From contig JAZBRS010000077.1 in assembly GCA_037176725.1 (NCBI GenBank), positions 558,001 to 622,000 of the forward strand: a DNA stretch of 64,000 nt. Reading direction: 5' to 3'. Position numbers and translations under genes: made by a program. Positions 29,386 to 42,025 of the stretch are shown piece by piece (within the stretch, counting starts at the first letter, position 1; each line of letters starts with the position of its first letter). The notes under the pieces were generated by a model. That model saw nothing but the letters and a program-made list of their open reading frames with translations, was not told the origin of the DNA and made no database searches. The DNA comes from Posidonia oceanica (lineage: Eukaryota; Streptophyta; Magnoliopsida; Alismatales; Posidoniaceae).

Positions 29386-31994
29386 TGTAGACACCCTACT
29401 TTTGCAGTCGGTCGTCAGCAGATTTCTCCGGAAGAGCAGCACGGAAGCGACGAACCCCTTTTCTAGCCCCAAACCTACCCCAAACCTATCCAAAACCCTT
29501 GAAACTTACCCAACACCTTTGAAACCAACCCAACTTAGCCCACAACCAAGCCCATAGCCAAAAGCCTACCCAAATTTTACTGTTACGAGTGTTGTCTGTG
29601 TGAGTTCCCTGCGCGTTTCTATCAACTCCCCTATGACAGTTTGAAACATCGGTTTTCGCACGCCCCGTCAGCCAACACGTCGACCTCCCACTGGCTCACA
29701 CCAACCCAACCTTGTACCTCAGACTGCCACCTACGCACAGCACCCAACCACTCCTTGGTGCACCTCCCCATTCGCACACCACCGCTTGTACAAGTTAGCT
29801 CTCTCACGCTGTCTAGGAACTTGCTCCGGTCGCCTTTGTCATGCGACAGTTGGCTTTCGGCTCTCCTGCGTGTCGCTCAAACTTGTACCAGCTCCCCTGC
29901 CACACTCCTGTCACACGCCATCGCTGTGCTAGTGTTGGGAATGCCCCCGCATGCAAGCTCGGCTGTCGATAGCTCAAAACGACCTCCCCACCAACCATTT
30001 GCCGTCCCTCAAATTTTCTGAGATTTCTAAGAGCCTCCCTATGCATGAGAGCCACCACCAGAGCCTCCCCCTTGCACGAGAGCCACCCTTTGAGCCTCCC
30101 GAACAGCTGAGCCTCCAATCCCTATCTTCCTATAGCTTCTCGTCGCCGTTTCCAAGCCGCTGGCTATAGTCTCCTTCTCTGCCGATTGGGAGTGAAATTC
30201 CGGCCTCCCCACAAGTAGTTTCCTCAACCTGCAGCATGGGAATGTTTCTGCTTAGTTTCCAACCACGTTTGCATGCATTTTTATGGTTTTTAAGCTTGCA
30301 TACCGGAGTCCGGCGATGGGTCACTGCCCGCATGAAGCCGTCGGCCTGTGAGTGCTTGGCCGGCCCTGTCACACTCGCCGTGGCTCGCCCGAGGTCCGAG
30401 GAGTGCTCCCAAGCCTCCTTTGCCCCTTCCCGATTGTCTCGGCATGTTCCCAGAGTCGCCAGTCGTCTCCACGGCCGGTGACACGCTTGAACACTGACGC
30501 CGGTCAAGGATGGGTAGGACCTCCAAATTCGCACATTTTACTATCGAGTGGCATTTGTTTTTGCTCCGACAACACACCACGACCTTTCCTGACACTCCCG
30601 TGGTGGTTTTCGAGCTCGCAGCCCTCCCCCATGGCCGGTCGAGCTCGATGACGGCGGTGTCAACAGGGGAGGTCGGAGGAAGGTGCCCGCCTTGTTTTTC
30701 GACCGAATTTCCAACTCCATTCTCTTCCTCTCACTTCCCTTCAGCCCTCCATTAGTCTTGCTTGAATCTCAAAGGTCCCCGGCCAGCTCCATGGCAGCCG
30801 GAACTTTGAGACGCTGACGATAGACCACTGGAGGTGGGGAAGACAAGCTGGACATTCTATGGAGTGGAATCTTACATGATTCCACTCCTGGATATGTTCT
30901 CTTGCTCAATCGAGGATGTCTTTTGGCTTTCGAATCGATTCGAGCCCGCATTTCGAGCAATGAAGGTCCACTGACAGTAACAGACTGGTGCGTGTATACC
31001 CTGCGCGGGTTCCATGTGCGTTTTCATCAACTACAGACAGTGGCCAGAGTGTGTCATTTTTCTGCTTTGCATCTGATTTTGTAGCTTGCTAGCTTTGGTC
31101 TTGGACTCCTAGCCGACTTGACTGAGATCCACTGACCTCCTAGCACTTGTATCTCATTTCTCCTTTCGATTTTCGCATTGGCTTACGCTTTCCTTGTGTT
31201 TAATACTTGCACAACGGTTTTACTTTGATGTTTCCTTTTTGTAACTTTTGCTTCTTGTTTTGCATCGCTTGCATGGCATTTGCATGACAATGAATGTTCA
31301 CTATCTGAAACAGCAGACCAAGGATGTCATCGCTTGTCCTACAGGTAGCTTGCTCCGTCGCTGCTCCTACAAGTGACTTGCTCTGTCGCCGTCTTGAGTG
31401 GCGACACACGCCAGAGACCAGTCAGTGGACAGAGCCCTATTTGACGCTTTGTATTTGTTTATTTAGCTCGTTTGGCCTTGGTTTTGCTTCCTTGGCTTGT
31501 TTACCACTACATCATGGTTTTTTTCAACCTTAATTAGTCATTCTGGCATGGTCCTTGCTAAGCTTTACATGGTATTTTTAATGCGTGTTGCATAATGCCT
31601 TCGGGTGAACATAAATCGGCGTTCTATGCCTACATTTAGCCACAATGAGCGGATTGGCCTCGAAAGACCAACTTCCTTGGGCGTATTTGGGGTGCCTAAC
31701 ACCTTCCATGTGTGTAACAAGAGTCCTTACCATTTCTCTGGACCGCAATGACCTTGTGTCGTATACATTCAGGTCGGATTTGCATGCTCTTCATATCGCT
31801 TGAGTTTTGCGAATTCTTTCACGTCTATTTTCCTTGTCTCCCAGTTTTTAATAGATTAGGTGGCGACTCCATGTTTTTTGGCTTTTTCTTCTACTTTCGC
31901 TCATTTTTCGGTGTTCTCACCCGAGTCGAGTCCTCCACAGATGCACTGTTGGCCATGGCTTGCGATCCAGCCAATCGAGTCGTTCGATCGCACA
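29386..31994 (+). repeat. 5' LTR of element 3, about 2.6 kb
   Basis: It starts TGTAGACACCC and ends near CGCACA; the exact 3' end is uncertain by a few bases because the opposite LTR is outside the window. It has a short C/A-rich start, a GC-rich middle (29600-30760) and a T-rich 3' part. Homology to the other LTRs is clear only in the last about 350 bp: GGTGCCTAACACC at 31691-31703, then GTAACAAGAGTCCTTACC and GGTGGCGACTCC. The telo-box and TTGCAT arrays are absent. No gene inside is supported. Confidence 0.8.
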
Positions 31995-32004
31995 GTTAAG
32001 GAAC

Positions 32005-32022
32005 TGGCGACTCCACTAGGGT
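32005..32022 (+). other. Primer binding site of element 3
   Basis: TGGCGACTCCACTAGGGT follows the LTR end after about 10 bp and is followed by TACTAGACTTCGGCTTT as in elements 1 and 2. It is the same Ogre-type PBS. Confidence 0.85.
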
Positions 32023-32195
32023 TACTAGACTTCGGCTTTTGTTTTCCACCTTTCTGCTTTCTGTGAGGTTACTCCTTGCTTTAGTTTAACATTTAATCAC
32101 CATGTTTTGCTTGATTATCATGTTAATCCATGCCTTTTGCTTGGTGTTTGGCTTATTTTACACAAATATGTTATGTCACCTCACTTATGCACATG

Positions 32196-32200
32196 CCATG
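32196..32200 (+). repeat. TSD of element 2, left copy (CCATG)
   Basis: CCATG immediately precedes TGTTGACACC and is repeated at 57682-57686 right after the CTACA end of the other LTR. Confidence 0.93.
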
Positions 32201-35200
32201 TGTTGACACCCCACTTTTGATCCCTGCTTAGTAGCTCTCTCTTTCTCTCTGGGATGACTTAGGAAACCCCACACCACAAAAAGCTAGGAAATTAAAAACT
32301 TTAAAACCCTAAAACCAAACCCAAGAAAACAATCCCAAAAACCCTAGGAAAAACAATGCAAAACCCTAGGGAGAACACCTCAAAATAGAGCCCAGAAACT
32401 ACACTTCTAAACCCTAGAAAATCACTTCTAAAACCCTAGGGAAAACACTTCATCAAGACATAGAAAATTACACATTCAAAACCCTAGAAAAAGCAATGCA
32501 AAACCTTAGGAAAACCCATCCAAAAAACCCTAGGAAATCCCCTTCAAACTCTAGGAAAACAATCACATTTAAAAACCCTAAAAAACTTACACATTTGAAA
32601 CTCTAGAAAATCCCATTCAAAAACTAGGAAAACAATCAAAACAAAAACCTAGGAAAAAACAAAGGGACAAAAACCTAGAAAACAATTAAACAATTCAAAA
32701 CCCTAGGAAAAACAAAAGAACAAAACCTAAAAAAAAAAAACAAAAGAATAAAACCTAGAAGACAATTAAAAAGAAAAACTTAAGAAAAATAACTAAAAGA
32801 CTTAACCTAAAAACAATCTTCTCAAAACTTCAAAACCCTAATTTAAAACTTAAAAGAAAACAAAAGAACAAAAAATAAAACTTAAAAGAAAACAAATTAA
32901 AAACCTAAGAGAAACAAGTTAAAAAACTTAGAAAACAAATTAAAACTAAAAACCAAACCTTAAAACAAAAATCTAGAAAATACAAAAGAAAACCTAGAAA
33001 ACCATCCTTAAAACCCTAGGAAACAATCCACTTAAAACCTAGGTCAAACCCACTTTTTAAAACCTAGAAAACTCTAAGGTTCACTACCCAAAACTTAAAA
33101 AACCCAAAACTTAAACCCTCTTCCTCTTCCTTTTTCTTCTTTCCTATTCTTCTTTCCTTTTCTTCTTCCCCTCTTTTTCCTCCTCAACACCAAACCCAAC
33201 CCACCAAGCCCATCTCTCTCTTCCTCCCTCGTCTTCTTTTTTCTTCCTTTTTTCCCCAATTTCTACACGAGCCCAGTCCAGCCCACAACCACCTTCACCT
33301 CTCCCTCCTTCCTTTTTCTTTTTTTTTTCCTTCTTCCTTCTCCTAGGCTCAGCCTCTTTCGTTCCTCTCCTCCTTCTCAGCCCACGACCTGACTTTCCTC
33401 CTCCTTCTCCTTCCCTCCCTGTTTCGAAAAAATCCAGCACAGCCTTCTACCTACCCTTCTCCACTCATCACCCCTCCTGCACACGCACACACACAGAGCC
33501 ACTCGCATGGCCGCACACTCCAGTCCTGCTCCTACGCCACCGTGCGACGGCCCCAGCCTCTCAAGCCCACCAGCTTGCCAGCCTTCCCTCTCACTGCCAG
33601 CCCTTGCCAGCACCTGCAACACCTCACCCAACCATTTGCATTTGCCGGCCTCGAGCCCATGCTCTGCCACCCTTCACTCGAGTGCCAAGCTCTAAACAAA
33701 ACCAGCACCTTCTTCCCCCTCCAGGCCTCACCTTTCAATGCGAATTGAGAGAGAAACCAGAAAGCAATTGAAAGAACCCACTTCCTTCCTCCTCTTCCAG
33801 AAACTCCAGGGCTTCCCCCGAGCACCGCCTCCACTCTAGGAAGCTCGCGGCTCACCTCCGGGCCGTTTTGCAGCTTCCAGCACTGGCTCCATTTCTACAA
33901 CTCCGGCTAGAAGCCAGCCCAGCCGTCAGCACGATCCAGACACTGCCGATCGCCGCCGACAGCTCCGGGCGCTCCGCCAGCACCGCCTCCTACTTCCTCC
34001 GGCCTCAGCCTGGCCTGCTGCCCGTCGGAGCTGCCGCTGCTACTTCCACCTCCTCCAGCACTGTTGCTGAGGTTGCGCAGGGAAGACGATACTATGGATT
34101 TATTTTTTGGTTTTTAAACGTTTAGTAAGGTTTTAAAGCATGCATTGAAATTAAGTTCGTTAGTTTTTAAATAGTTGCAGATAGGTCCATCTGTAGTTAA
34201 GCATTTTTTTTTTCTTTGCAGTGAGGCCCTTTAGTTATTTTAATTGCATCTAGATCCAGCTATGGTTTGAAGTTGATTTAATTTTGATTTAAAATCTTAT
34301 TGCATTACTGTCTCGTCCTCTGTTTAATTTTATTTGCATGCAGGTCCTTCATTTAAGTATTTTAATGCATCTGAATGGTAGTTAAATGCATGCATTGTAT
34401 TTTAGTCCTCAATTTTATTTAAATTGCATTTCAGTCCACTGATGGTTTACATTTCATTTAATGTTGCATTTAAACTTTACTGCATTGCATTAAAAGTCAG
34501 CATGTTTATTTATTTGCATCTGGGTCCTCTACTGGTTTTCAAAAATCATTTAAATCACAGTTTTATCATACTACATTGCATTTTATATTCTGTGTTTTTC
34601 TATTATTGCATCTGGGTCCTTTGTTCAATCAGATTTTATTTAATGCATGTTTTAAATCTTATTGCATTGCTAAAAAACCCAGAAAATAAGTTTAATTGCA
34701 CATCAGTCCTCATTCAGTTCATCCATATCATTTAATCTACATTTAAACTATATTGCATTGCTAAAAAACCCAAAAAATATGTTTATTTGCATATCAGTCC
34801 ATCTGCATGGTTTAAAACTCATTTAATCTGCAATTAAAACCATATTGCATTGCATTAAACACCTGTATGTTTATAAAATTGCATTTTAGTCCATCTGTTG
34901 TAAATCAGTAACTTATTTCTGCATTTTAACATTGCATAAAAACCCATGTAAATGTTTTAATTGCATTTCAGTCCATTTGCATTGAATCATTCATTTAAAT
35001 CCTGTTTAAACTATATTGCATTGCTAAAAAATCTAGAAAAATGCCATAATTGCATATCAGTCCATTTTGCATATATACATTACTTAATTTGTATCTTTAA
35101 ACCACATGCATTGTTTTAAGGACCCATTCTTTTCTGAAATTGCTTATTGGACATAGTTTTCAACTTTTACATGTTTGCATGCCTTCTTTGCATTGCATTT

Positions 35201-36687
35201 AGGTCCTGTAAGTTCTTAAAACTGCATTTAGGTTCTCTCTTGCATTTTTTGCATGCATAACTCCTGATTAGCCTTGCATTCACTCATGCATTGCTGCATT
35301 ATCATTTCTGCATGCATTTAGACCTGTTTCACACATAGTTAGGGACATTTTACACATAGGATCCTGTAGTTTCCCCAAATTACACATAGGTCCCTGCATT
35401 GCATTTTTGCATGCATTTGCATTCCCATGTCATCAATCATTGCCTCTCTGCATCCATTGAAGCATCCTCGGCACTCTTGCATGCATACATCCTTGTTCTG
35501 CACACCCTTAGGGACTATTTGCACTTAGGCCCCTACCTTTTCTGGCCCTTGAGCCTTCTGACTTGATTCCTGAATAACTTTAGATCAGATCGTTGGATTT
35601 CCACGATCTAACTGTCCAGGTCTTCCTGATTGAACGATCTTTCATTTCAACCAAAGTTATCTCAGATCAGGCCTCAGATTCTCAAGATAAGCCCATTTGA
35701 ACACTGCATAGCATCCATTGCATTCCCATTTGCATTGCATGCATCGTTTTGCATGTCCGCATTTGCTTTCTCTTGCATTGCATCATTTTGCATGCCACTT
35801 TGTTTTATTTGCATATCCCTTGTACTTTCGCACCGTTTTGCGTGCCTGCTATCGCTTTTGCACTGCTTTGCATGCTAGCATCTGTTTTCCACCGTTTTTG
35901 CACCGTTTTGCATGCCCGCTCCTGTTTTCGCTTGCTTTGCACCGTTTTGCATGCCAGCTCTTGTTTTCCCTTGCATGTCGCTTGCATCTGTTTGGTTTTC
36001 CTCGCTGTTTTGTTTTAATCGCTTGCATTTGCATTAAGGCAGTGATGCTTACTGTCTGGAGTTCTCACGAACCAAGGTTCGCCCAGTTCGGAACACAAAC
36101 AATGCTGCTGAGCACATAGGTTGCACGTTTACTTTCCTTATGCACCGCATCATTTAGAACACACATTTGAGCATGTAATCACAACATACCTAGCATTTAA
36201 GCATTCAGGCACATCATTTAGCAAGCATTCATGGCACTTAGGCATTCAAATCATGCATCATCCCTCAAAAGCGAGCGTAAGCCTAGAAAGACCGACTTCT
36301 CGGGCATGTTGGGGGTGCCTAACACCTTCCTCGTGCGTAACAGGAGTCCTTACCCTTTCTCTGGCCCGCAATGACCCTTTTGCCCTCATCCTTGGCACGA
36401 GTCATCTTCTTCGCATAGCATCGCATTGCATTGCATCCTTTTGTGTAGTCTTGCATGTTTATTCATGCATTTCCCCATTTTTCCTTGTCTCCCGATTTAA
36501 TAGACACGGTGGCGACTCCCTTTTGTCTTTTCTTTCTTTTTTCCCTTTGGCTTTTTGCCCTTGTTTTCGGTGTTTTGAATCGAGTTTCCTCCTCGAATCA
36601 CCTGCTAATAGTGAACCTGATTTTCGATCGGTGCACGCGAGCTCTGGCAGCATCCACGGACGATCGCGAACTCACGGGATCGCTACA
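32201..36687 (+). repeat. 5' LTR of element 2, 4487 bp
   Basis: It runs from TGTTGACACCCC to CGCTACA. It is about 1.1 kb shorter than its partner because the segment equivalent to 53660-54800 is missing at about 33810. Zones are a telo-box array (32300-32600), A-rich to 33110, pyrimidine to 33440, GC-rich to 34090, a TTGCAT...GTCC array (34170-35400), short tandem repeats (35740-35990) and the conserved block (36039-36380, hairpin GGTGCCTAACACC at 36314-36326). No gene is supported. Confidence 0.94.
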
Positions 36688-36688
36688 G

Positions 36689-36706
36689 TGGCGACTCCAC
36701 TAGGGA
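36689..36706 (+). other. Primer binding site of element 2
   Basis: TGGCGACTCCACTAGGGA begins 1 bp after the LTR end, in the intact form of the site in element 1. Confidence 0.9.
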
Positions 36707-38000
36707 TACTAGACTTCGGCTTTCGTTTTGGCTTTCTCCCCGCTTGGGTTTTGCATTCTTTGCTTGCCTTGTGCCTTTGCCTTGTCTATTTGCTTGCCCG
36801 CTTGTCTCGATTCCCAGTGAGTCACACAGTGGCGACTCTGCTAAGGATTCAGACCTTGGCTTTTTGCTTGCATTGTTTTTGCTTGCCTTGCCTGTTTGCA
36901 TGCTTTATTGCCTGCTTTACCTTTACATGCTCTAATGCTTACCTGTCTTTACTTATTTACCTGCTGGCTTGTCATTACTTTTCTTTCTCGCATAATGCAT
37001 ACCTAAATACTTGTTTGGCACAATAATATATGCCTTTTGAATGGTAATTGCTTTGTTTTACACCCTTGCTATGCCACTGCACATGCACATGCCTTGTATA
37101 TATGCCTTTTGACATGCTAAGTGTTTCTTTCCACTGTCATGTCCACATACACTTGCACATACCATGCCCATGCCTTTTGCTGTGACGTGTGTCGATTGCT
37201 TGCCATGCTTGGATGTTTTCTTCCCCTTTTTTGCTCTAGGCTTAAGGACAAGTAGAGAATGGTTGTCCCCTCCCCTTGGCAAATAAAAACAGCAAGTAAA
37301 AGTCAAATCTAGCATCTACTAGAGACCTCAACACACCTTCACCCCCTAGGTTAATAAAACACACAAGATTAAACAACTTTAATCATTTTGCATGAAGCAT
37401 CATATAGGGCATGCATCATCTCATCCTTGAGTTTAACTATTAGTTTGAGAAGGACAGTCCCGGTCTCTTGTTCAGCTGCTTTGGCACAGAGCGAGTCGAT
37501 CGGTCTGTCTCCCCTTGTTAGGGGTTGCGTCGGTGCTACTAGCGGGTACAGCCCATGCTTAGGCAGGGTCAAGGCCACTACTGCACCACCCGTCATACCT
37601 AAGCTCTGGGCTAGGGTCTAGACGGGAGACTTACTTTCTGACCGAGTCGATGACCCGCACACTTGTGAGTCCGAAGTAGACAACTTACTAGGATACACTA
37701 GATTGGTGAGAGAGAGCATGCTAGATAGCATAGCATCTGCATGATTGCATTCATACCACCAACTAAACATTTGCATTTTTCTTTCAGGTTCTAACACCTG
37801 TTTGCTTTGTTTGCAACAGAGATCAGTGAGCGAGTTCCCTTGTTGGAGCTTGAGTGCTTCTCTTCACTGACGCCTCTGTTGTGTCACCTATTTTCGACCC
37901 TCCCTTTCCTGAGCTATTCGCCTTCGCGAACATAGCTCCTCCTAGGCGTCCTTCTTCACCTTTTAGTCGCAGCCCTATTCTTACCTGCTCTCGGTTAGCC
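36707..38000 (+). other. Leader of element 2 with a second PBS-like site
   Basis: TGGCGACTCTGCTAAGGA at 36830-36847, preceded by CACACAG and followed by TTCAGACCTTGGC, repeats the PBS context 141 bp downstream. 37415-37735 is the conserved leader block shared with elements 1 and 3. AACAG at 37815-37819 is acceptor-like. The frame upstream of the gag ATG is open to 37854, but the shared start is at 38001. Confidence 0.7.
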
Positions 38001-40730
38001 ATGGCCCAGCGCACTCTTGAGCCCCTGCTGACTCCTATTGTTCCGGAGGGGATTTCTACTTCGGCCACTCCGACTCTCGTTTCCACACCTCTTATGCCCC
38101 CAGTCACACCAGGGTTTCCCCCTCTGTCGCTTAGAGCACCCCAACATCCTATGGGGCATTGGCAGACTCACGCTACTCCGAACCCGATCACCGATCCCAT
38201 CTTGGTGACCTATGCTTGTGCTCTGGAGGTGCCTCTGACCCCTCCTTCCCTAGGTCTTATCACTTCTGACACCTACCCTACTGCGGCAACTCCCGCCATA
38301 GGATCCTATCCTTCTGGACAGTCTGAGTCCTCCCCCATTGCATCTGGTCCCTCGCCGGCACTGCAATTCAGCATTCCCACTAATGGGACCCCTAAAGAGC
38401 GGTATGAGTGCTTGGCGGAGCTCGCCCAAATCTTTCAGGGCATGGCTCTGTCTGCCCGCCCACCTCCAGCTCCTTCTGCACTTGAGATCCCTCTGCCTCC
38501 TATTCTTGCTCTCCAGCCATTCCCTGCTGCACTACCGCCCCGGCCATCACCCCAGCCACTCTTTGCTCTGGTGATAGGGGTGCAGCCTCCCCCCTCTGCA
38601 ATTACTTCATTCATCGCACAGCATGCACCTCCACCACCTGGTGGCCAGCCCCTCGGGTTGGTTCAAGCACAGCACTTCTCTAGTCCACTGCCTGGCATTG
38701 TGCCACTGCAGCAGCTGTTGCTCCCACAATCTCCACAATTCACTACACAGCATCCTGCATACCCCCATCCTGTACATCAGCAATTTCCTCCCCATGCATA
38801 CCTTGCACCACCCACAGCACCCACCGCACATTTGCATGGATACGCCGGCCATCCCGTTGCATCACTAGGTGACGCGATGGTGGATCCAGAGGAGCACCTC
38901 GGTGCGACCCATACGGCGTATGTAGTCCCTGCCCCCGCTGTCCCACCACCTTTAGCAGCAGCTCTAGAATCCAACGACTACAGGTTCACCGTTTTAGAGA
39001 AAGCACTTCGTCAAGTGCAGGGCATGGACTTCCACTCCTACCAGTTCTGGGATCTCTGTTGCTTTCCAGAGGTGGTACTCCCACCGAAGTTCAAAATCTC
39101 GGCTTTCGACAAATACAATGGTAGGGGCTGCCCCATCGCCCATTTGAAGGCGTATTGCGGAGACTTGGCTCAGCTTCAGGCTGATGACAAGTTGTTGATC
39201 TACCTATTTCAAAAGAGTCTTACTGGTCCTACCCTCAAGTGGTTTACATCACTTGATATGGCCACCATCAAGACTTGGAACGACCTTGGCTGGGCATTCC
39301 TGGAACAGTACTCCTTCAACCTTGACTTGGTCCCTAAGCACGAGGACCTTGTCGCTCTCAAGCAGAGAAACAACAAGCCGTTCGGGGAGTACGTCGGTCA
39401 TTAGTGTGCCCTTGCTGCACAAGTTCGCGATAGACCCTCTAACGAGGAATCTATTGAGATTGTAATTCGAGACGCGCAGCCATCTACTGGGGCTCTACTT
39501 GCCATCCAGGCTATCACTAGTTTTGCATCTCTGATTTGAGTCGGCACAAGCATGGAGAGCACCCTTCGGAGCAGTAATTTTCCAGCGCTCTCCGTCTTTG
39601 CCAAGCAAGCCACCTCCCCCAGTAGCAGCAACACCAACAACAACCGCGGTGGCAACAACAACAACCCTAGGAGGAGGGATCCCCCACGGCCCGCCGTTGC
39701 ATACGTCGACTCTCCTGCCGCTCCTGTCCACATGATAGCTCCGCCCGGTCCGAATCAGGTAGTGTATGCACCCACACCTAGTGCACCTCACACACCATAG
39801 ATCACTACCACCACCCGACCGGTCTACTCAGCCACACCGGTTCGACAAGGACAACACCAAGGGCAGAGACGACCCTACCCTCAGCACAACTACACTCAGC
39901 TAGTGGAGCTGTTGAGCGCCGTCCTCCCTATGGTCGCGTCACTCCTCACGCTCCTTGAAATCCGCCCACCACCGAACCCTCCTCCGAGGTGGTATAGGAT
40001 GGATCACTTCTGCGATTTTCATCGAGTAGTCGGGCACTCAACGAATAATTGCTTCACTCTGCAGGGAGCCATGCAGGACCTGATTGACCAAAAGGTCATC
40101 AGTATCAACACTCGGGAGGCAGCGTCTTCATCCACCCTTCCACTAGCATCCCCCTCTGCATTAGGAACAGCTCCCCCCAATCCAAGCATCGTCCACCAGC
40201 CTTTGCCGGAGTATTCTGGCCCGGGAGGCACGGGGACCTTAGGTGTGTATTCTCTTTTCCCCTCTAGGCCCGCTACGTCTGTGGTGGACTCTTCTGATCT
40301 TATCCAAGATCTTTCTGTGCCTGTTTCTCCTTCTCTCTATCTTGCGGCGCTTGCCAGCTCCTAGTCGGGGATTCACATGATCCGACTGGACACCAAGCCA
40401 GAGCATGCTACCGCGAGGCCCGCCATACAAGTAGAGGCTCAACCCCCCATCTGCCTGCAGGCCAAACCCCAGCCAGAGCCAGCATAGCCTCCCCAGCAGC
40501 AACCTTCATTTGCCCGCCAACCGGCAAATACCCCGGCGGCCCCTCTCGAGCTCGTAGCTCGTGCTCCCCTGGTTATTAACCTAACCTGGGATACCCACCG
40601 CGTTCATTATGACTACACCGCAGAAATGTGTGCGGATGTCACGCGGTCAGGGAGGATGTATAGACCCGCCGCCCTAGTAACCAGACCTACAGCCCCAATA
40701 GCCAGGCCTAACCCCCTGAACCTTCTCCAC
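38001..40730 (+). pseudogene. gag: gag of element 2, broken
   Basis: ATGGCCCAGCGC at 38001 opens 468 codons, the longest gag start here. A Pro-rich N-terminal region of about 290 codons precedes VDPEEHLGATHTAYVVP, PPKFKISAFDKYNG, WFTSLDMATIKTWNDLG, FLEQYSFNLDLVPK and FGEYVGH (Retrotrans_gag, about 38880-39400). TAG at 39402 replaces the Trp seen in element 1. The frame continues with stops at 39537, 39798 and 40362. The CX2HX4HX4C motif (CDFH to NNC) stands at 40011-40052. A frameshift near 40720 separates it from protease. Gag would form the particle and package RNA; this copy cannot make a full protein. Confidence 0.9.
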
Positions 40731-42025
40731 CTGTGAGCCAACCACCAGTAGGCCCTTCTCCACTTGTGAGCCAACCACTAGTAGACCAATCCCCTGATCC
40801 CACTTCTACAGAACCTACCACCAGAGCCACTATCCCCACCACCAAAAAAGACCAGCCTTCAACTAACATAACAGCCCAGCTGAAAAAAGTCAAGGCTGAC
40901 ATATCCATCTGGGACCTGATCCATTCTTCCTGCGAACATCGAGAGGCTTTTCTCTGCATGTTCTAGGCAGCCCATGTGTTCCAAACCATTGAGCCTTCAA
41001 CTTTGGAAAATATGGTGGGTATGATCGCGGAGCTGTAGGTCATTTCTTTCTCGAGCGATGAACTGCCTCCAGTGGGGACTAACCATAATCAGCCCCTATT
41101 CATCACGGTGCAGTTCAAAAGGTTCCGCATTCCCCTCTCATTGGTCGATAATGGGTCAGGCCTTAACGTCTGTCCCCTGCGCACAGCATTGAAGCTTGGA
41201 TTCAAAGCCAAGGATATCACGCCAGCCGTGAAGGGAATGACCTCTTTTGACAATACGCACCATGATTCTTTAGGGATCCTGGTTATTCCTCTTACCATTG
41301 GCCCGGTCGAATTCGATGTCGAGTTCTATATCATCGACTTGGAGCCTTCTTTTAATCTTCTGCTTGGGCGCCCTTGGCTGCACAAGCATCAGGTGATCCC
41401 CTCGACCCTCCACCGTATGATCAAGTTTCGCTACGGCGATGATGTCATCGTTGTCATGGCAGAAAACTTTGACAAGGAACCGGTTGGGGTGGTCTCTTCT
41501 GTATCCTGGCAAACTGTCCAATTTGATCCTAAGCCGTTGGATACCTTGTACCGTGTTAACCGGTTTGAGCCGGTTAACTTTATCGCTCTTCTTGAGCATG
41601 TCAGCTCTCTGGCCGTTCATTGTAACCCTTCCAGGATGGTCGAGAACATTTTCCGCAGGTGGGGCTATGAGAAGGGAATGCCACTTGGGTGTCACAGCCA
41701 AGGGATCGCCGAGCCGGTTACAACAGAGGAGCGCGAAAAGTTCCAAGGGCTGGGATATGAATGGCAACCCTACGATGGTGAGCACCTGCATTCAAGGAAG
41801 CGGAAGCTCGTGATCCCTCGAGACCTTACTAACTTCGTCAGTGTAGGTATTCTCGACCCGAACACGAGCTCAGCAACAGCCCAGCTAGCACCGTGCCGGA
41901 GCCCCCCACTGCCGATAAAGGAGTGGGTCTGCATAGAGGATTATTATTTTGATGAAGAGCAGCCTGGCACGGTTGTCCCAGTACAGTCCAAGGAAGAAGC
42001 CCAGATCAGCCTAGCAATCTCTTAG
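40731..42025 (+). pseudogene. Protease and G-patch-like region of element 2
   Basis: KADISIWDLIHSS lies at about 40890, TAG at 40964 and 41036, then a 317-codon open stretch to 42025. The protease site VDNGSGLNVCPL is intact (Asp codon at 41147), with FNLLLGRPWLHKHQVIPS at about 41350. The G-patch-like stretch (RRWGYEKGMPLG, SQGIAEP, QGLGYE) is at about 41650-41765, then VIPRDLTNFVSVGILDPN and WVCIEDYYFDEEQ. The protease fold looks complete, so of the three copies this domain is the least damaged. The rest of the polyprotein is broken. Confidence 0.88.

Noticed and set aside
29578..31045. Internal duplication in element 3 LTR (CCCTGCGCG...ATCAACT at 29608 and 30999)
   Set aside because: Similarity is short and imperfect by eye; too weak to claim.
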